A DNA stretch of 64,000 bases from positions 80,977,995 to 81,041,994 of the forward strand of contig OX393555.1 in NCBI GenBank assembly GCA_947650365.1, written 5' to 3'. Both the position numbers and the translations under genes were made by a program. Positions within the stretch are counted from its first letter, which is position 1. The number at the start of each line of letters is the position of its first letter. Of the stretch, positions 59,236 through 64,000 are shown in pieces. Source of the stretch: Chamaelirium japonicum (taxonomy: Eukaryota; Streptophyta; Magnoliopsida; Liliales; Melanthiaceae). Below the pieces are notes generated by a model that saw only the letters and a program-made list of their open reading frames with translations, ran no database searches and was not told where the DNA came from.

Positions 59236-62200
59236 GCACGTTTGATGACTCTCTCTTTCTCCTACCTAATAATACGTTATCAGCACGAACATGTCGAGCC
59301 CAACCGACCAGTCACAAGAAAATGGAGAGAGGAATGAAGATATAAGAGAGAGAATAAATAGAAGGGAACATAGAGATAAATAAAGAGAGAAGAAGTCCTA
59401 CTCCAGCTCATTGGCCAATGGTATAAGTGTGAAGTAAGAAGGAATTTAAATTCCAAAACTCTACTTCTCAATAATATAATTAAATCTCTCCGTTTTGTTC
59501 TCTTTTTTCTCTTCTCCCATAGATTAGGGTTTTCCATAGATTGCTTAGGCCCTAAGTAAGCTTACTCTATAAATAATATAAGACCCCTTTAGGGTAGGGC
59601 ACATTGACGGCTCTCTTCTTCTTCCATCTCACAACACGTTACCAGTATGAATATGTCGAGCCTAACCGACCAGTCACAAGAAAACAAAGAGAGAAACAAA
59701 GATAGAAAATATATAAGAAAAAAGAAGAGAATGAAGACATAAATAAAGTGAGAAGAGAGAAGTCCTGCTCCAGTCGATTGGCTATGGGTATAGGTGTGAA
59801 GTAAGAAGGAATCTAAATTCCAAAACTCCACATCTGCCTTCGTTTCTCTCTCTGTTTTTTCCCCAATGGACTGGAGTAGGACTTCTCTCTTCTCTCTACG
59901 TTTATCTCTTCGTTCTCTTCTCTCTTATTCTCTCTCTTCTTTCTTTAATTCTATCTTCATTTTCTTTTGGCTGGTTGACTGGGCTCGACAAGTTCATACT
60001 GATAACGTATTATGAGATGGGAGAAAGAGAGAGCCATCAAATATTCCCCACCCTAAAGGGTCGTATAAATATTAAAAAGTGGAGTTTTGGAATTTAGATT
60101 CCTTCTTACTTCACACCTATACCCATGGCCAATGGACTTGAGCAGGAGTTTATCTTTTTTCTCTCCTTATTAATTTCTCTATTCTCTTCTCTCTTCTTCT
60201 CTCTCTTCTGTCTTCGTTTCTCTCTGTTTTCTTATAACTGGTCGGCTGGGCTCGATATGTTTGTGCTGATAATGTGTTATGAGATGGGAGAAAGAGAGAG
60301 CCATCAAATGTGCCCCAGGCTAAAGGGGTCGTATATTTTTTATAGGGTCAACTTACTTAGGGCCTAATCAGTCTATGGGAAACCCTAATCCATGGGAGAA
60401 GAGAAAAGAGAACGGAGAGATTTAATTATATTATTGAAAAGTGGAGTTTTGGAATTTAGATTCATTCTCACTTTATACCTATAACCATAGCGAATAGACT
60501 GGAGCCGGACTTATCCTCTCTTCTCTCTTCGTTTATCTCTCCGTTCTCTTCTTTCTTCTCACTACACATTATCTGCACGAACATGTCGAGCCCAACCGAC
60601 CAGTCATAAGAAAGTAGAGAGAGAAATAAAGATAGAAGTGGAGTTTTTGAATTTAGATTCATTCTTACTTCACACCTATACCCGTGGCCAATGAACTGGA
60701 GTAGGACTTCTTCTCTCTTTGTTTATTTCTCCGTTCCTTTCTCTCTTCTTCTCTTTCTTCTGTCTTTGTTTCTCTCTCTATTTTTTTGCAACTGTTTGGC
60801 TGCTCTCGATATGTTCGTGTTGATAACGTGTTGTTAGATGGAAGAAATAGAGAGCTATCAAATTTGCCCCACCCTAAAGGGGTCATATATTATTTATTGG
60901 GTAAGTTTACTTAGGGTCTAAGCAATCTATGGAAAACCCTAATCTATGGGAGAAAAAAGAAGATAACAGAGAGATTTAATTATATTATTTAGAAATAGAG
61001 TTTTAGAATTTAGATTCCTTCTTATTTCTCACCTGTATCCGTGGCCAATGGACAGGATCAGGACTTCTTCTCTCTTCTCTCTTCGTTTATCTCTCTATTC
61101 TCTTCTCTCTCTTCTGTCTTCGTTTCTCTCTCCATTTTCTTGTGACTGGTCGGCTGGGCTCGACATGTTCATGTTGATAATGTATTATAAGATGGGAGAA
61201 AGAGAGAGCCATCAAACATGCCCCATCCTAAAGGGGTCGTATAAATATTGAGAAGTTGATTTTTGGAATTTAGATTCCTTTTTACTTCACACTTATACCC
61301 GTGGTGAATGGACAGGAGCAAGACTTCTTCTCTCTTCTCTCTTTGTTTGTCGCTCTGTTCTCTTATCTATTCTTCTCTCATCTCACAACACGTTATTAGT
61401 ATGAACATGTCGAGCCCAGTTGATCGGTCACAAGAAAACGGAGAGAGAAATGAAGACAGAAGAAGGAGAAAAGAACGGAGAGATAAACAAAGAGAGAAGA
61501 AGTCCTGTTCGTATTGATAACATGTGTAGTTTAATTCAGAAGGAATCTAAATTCCAAAACTCCACTTCTTTGTAATATAATTAAATCTCTCCATTCTCTT
61601 CTCTTTTCTCCTATGGATTAGGGTTTCCCATAGATGGCTTAGTCCCAAAGTAAGCTTAACCTGTAAATAATATATGACTCCTTTAGGGTGGTGTATGTTT
61701 GACGGCTCTATCTTTCTCCCATCTCATAACACGTTATTAACATGAACATGTCAAGCCCAGCTGACCAGTCGTAAGAAAATGGAGAGAGAAACGAAGACAG
61801 AAGAGAGAGAAGAAGAGAGAAAAAAATAAAGAGATAATGAAAGATGGAAGAGAGAAGAAGTCATGGTCCAGTATATTGGCCATGGGTATAGGTGTGAAGT
61901 AAGAAGGAATCTAAATTCCAAAACTCTACTTCTGTTTTTGTTTTTCTCTCTATTTTCTTGCGACTAGTCGGCTGGGCTCGATATATTCATACTGATAACG
62001 TGTTGTGAGATGGAAGAAAGAGAGAGCCGTCAAACGTGCCCACCTTCTTACTTCACACCTATACCCATGGCTAATTGACTGGAGTAGGACTTCTTCTCTC
62101 TTCTTTCTTCATTTATCTCTCCGTTCTCTTCTCTCTTCTTCTCTCTTCTCGCAATATATTATCAGCACGAACATGTCGAGCCCAGCCGACCAGTAACAAG

Positions 62201-62919
62201 AAAACGGAGAGAAAAACGAACAGAGAAGAGAATAAAGAGATAAACGAAGAGAGAAGAGAACAAAGAGATTTAATTATTTAAAAATTATTTATAATTAAAT
62301 ATTTAAATAATAAGCCGACCAGTCACAAAAAAAATTATTAAATCTCTCCGTTCTCTTCTCTCTTCTATCTTCATTTCTCTCTCTGTTCTTTTCTTTCTTC
62401 TTCTTTGGATTAGGGTTTTCCATAGATTGTTATATCATAATAATTTAAATAATTTAATTTTAATTATAACGTATTGAGAAGTGAATATTTAAAACTCTAC
62501 TTCTCAATATTTATACAACCCCTTTAGGGTGGGGCACGTTTGACGGCTCTCTCTTTCTCCCATCTTACAACACGTTATCAGCACGAACATGTCGAGCCTA
62601 TCCGACCAATCACAAGAAAGCGGAGAGAAATAAACACAGAAGAGAGAGAAGAAGAGAGAACAGAATGGAGAAATAAATAAAGAGAAAATAGAGAAGAAGT
62701 CCTGCTTCAGTCTGTTTGCCACGGGTATAGGTTTGAAGTAATAAGGAATCTAAATTCCAAAACTCCACTTCTGTCTTCGTTTCTCTCTCCGTTTTCTTAT
62801 GACTGGTCAGCTGGGCTCGATATATTCGTACTGATAACGTGTTATGAGATGAGGGATTTCTTATTTATTTTAAGTAATATTTATTTAAATATAATAAAGT
62901 ATATTATTTCTTTAAATAT

Positions 62920-63845
62920 TTAAATAGTATCATCTTAACGTTATTATTTAATATTTAATTATAAAATAATCAAATAATTTTATTTCCAAAATTCAAATTT
63001 ACTTCACACCTATAAATTATTCAAAAACTCTACTCCTTAATGTATATTTATTATATTTATTATAATTAAATTATATAAATAATTTATATATTATTTAATT
63101 ATTAAAATAAATTATTATTTATTTAATTATTTAAAAAAATATTAAGTTGTTTAAATTAATATTTTATTATTTATTTATTTAATTAATTTAGTAATTATTT
63201 AAATAATAATTAAATAGTTATTAAACTATTGTTTTATTTTATTATTTAATTAAATAATTATTTTTTTTATTTATTTCAATTAATATTTTATAATTTAATA
63301 AAATATTTTTTAATTATTTAATTAAATAATAATTTATTTAAATTATTATTTGTTTTACTATAAAATCATTTAATAATTAAATTATTTATTTGTTTAAGTA
63401 AATAATCTATTTAATAATTTTTTTTCATAAATAATTTTTTAAATATTTAAATAATTAACTAATTATTTAATTATTTAAAAATAATATAATAATAAAAGAA
63501 ATAACTATTAAAATAAATTAATAAATTAATTATATAATTATATCATTATTTCTTTATTTCGTAATTTAAATAATTAAATAGTTACCTAATTAAATTATTT
63601 AATAATAAAATAATAAAATAGTAATAATAAATAGATAAATTTTTAAAATTAATTAAATAAATAGATAATTACATAATAAAATAAATTTATTATTTTACTA
63701 AAAAATTAATTATTAAATAATTAAATTATTAAATTATTTAAATTATTTAATAATTAAATAAATAATTAATTTAATTAAAAAAATTATAGTAACATTACTA
63801 TGATAATCATAATAACGTTAAGATGATACTATTGAGAAGTGGAGT
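62920..63845. repeat. AT-rich block, opposite orientation
   Basis: Reverse complement of the 54970-55775 block for most of its length. It ends TAACATTACTATGATAATCA, AACGTTAAGATGATACTATT, GAGAAGTGGAG. Its left part is interrupted by fragments of the LTR-like unit (TTACTTCACACCTATAAATT) near 63000. Confidence 0.6.
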
Positions 63846-64000
63846 TTTGAAATTTAGATTCCTTCTTACTTCACACCTATACCCATGGCTAATGGATTGG
63901 AGCAGGACTACTTTTCTTTTTTATCTCTGTTTATTTCTATATTCTCTTCTCTCTTCTTCTCTCTCTTTTGTCTTTATTTCTCTCTCCATTTTCTTACGAC

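Larger units (their letters stand above)
42830..64000. repeat. Mixed-orientation array of LTR-like units (right segment)
   Basis: By eye about fifty copies of CGTTATCAGCACGA or its complement TCGTGCTGATAACG occur here in both orientations, often 240-370 bp apart when in the same direction. Each is preceded by TCTCACAACA and a TATA-like CCCTATAAATAATATACGAC about 85 bp upstream. GA-rich sequence and GGTATAGGTGTGAAGTAAG follow. The unit ends at ACTCCACTTCTCAATA, after which one of three sequences follows: TTTATACGACCCC, ATATAATTAAATCTC, or an AT-rich block. No gag or pol sequence is left. All open frames here are pyrimidine- or purine-tract artefacts. Confidence 0.7.

Overview
This window is transposon- and satellite-dominated nuclear DNA from a flowering plant. 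The evidence is a CACTA (En/Spm) DNA transposon with TNP2-type and Transposase_24-type genes, a Ty1/copia retrotransposon with a plant-type initiator-Met primer-binding site, a short hAT element, and a captured exon of a plant AGO1/MEL1-like ARGONAUTE gene. The sequence does not fix the species. I see no single-copy host gene, rRNA, tRNA or CRISPR array.

Layout. 1-1701 is unassigned, purine-rich sequence that starts with an inverted repeat. 1702-14694 is CACTA copy A on the + strand: a TNP2-like transposase, a short inverted array of a 181-bp satellite, a multi-exon Transposase_24 gene, an ARGONAUTE exon fragment, a 5-kb array of the same satellite with a 7-monomer higher-order repeat, then CCGTCGGTAA subterminal repeats and a terminal CTACAAAAAAAACAG-type inverted repeat. 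14695-18813 is a mixed-orientation array of LTR-like units. About 18814-42829 is CACTA copy B, on the - strand and tail-to-tail with copy A. It carries the same genes and the same ARGONAUTE fragment but is more decayed. Its TNP2 gene is split by a 9,992-bp copia element (28426-38417, 5-bp target duplication), and its 5' region by an 883-bp non-autonomous hAT element (41013-41895, 8-bp target duplication). From 42830 to the end the LTR-like array resumes, broken by long AT-rich, foldback-like blocks.

How the parts relate. In a CACTA element the TNP2-like protein is the catalytic transposase and the second gene encodes a terminal-repeat-binding or accessory protein. Neither copy looks autonomous. 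Both share a premature TAG in TNP2, each has its own stop in the last coding exon of the second gene, copy A lacks the normal 5' end, and copy B has many lesions. The copia element keeps every catalytic motif but has one in-frame TGA in gag. Nesting gives an order: the LTR-like array is oldest, CACTA copy B went into it, then hAT and copia went into copy B. The copia LTRs differ at only about 30 positions by eye, so that insertion is the youngest event that can be dated.

Most promising observations: an ARGONAUTE PIWI exon carried in sense orientation by both CACTA copies, a satellite with centromere-like monomer size and higher-order structure lying inside a transposon, and the LTR-like, mixed-orientation array around everything.
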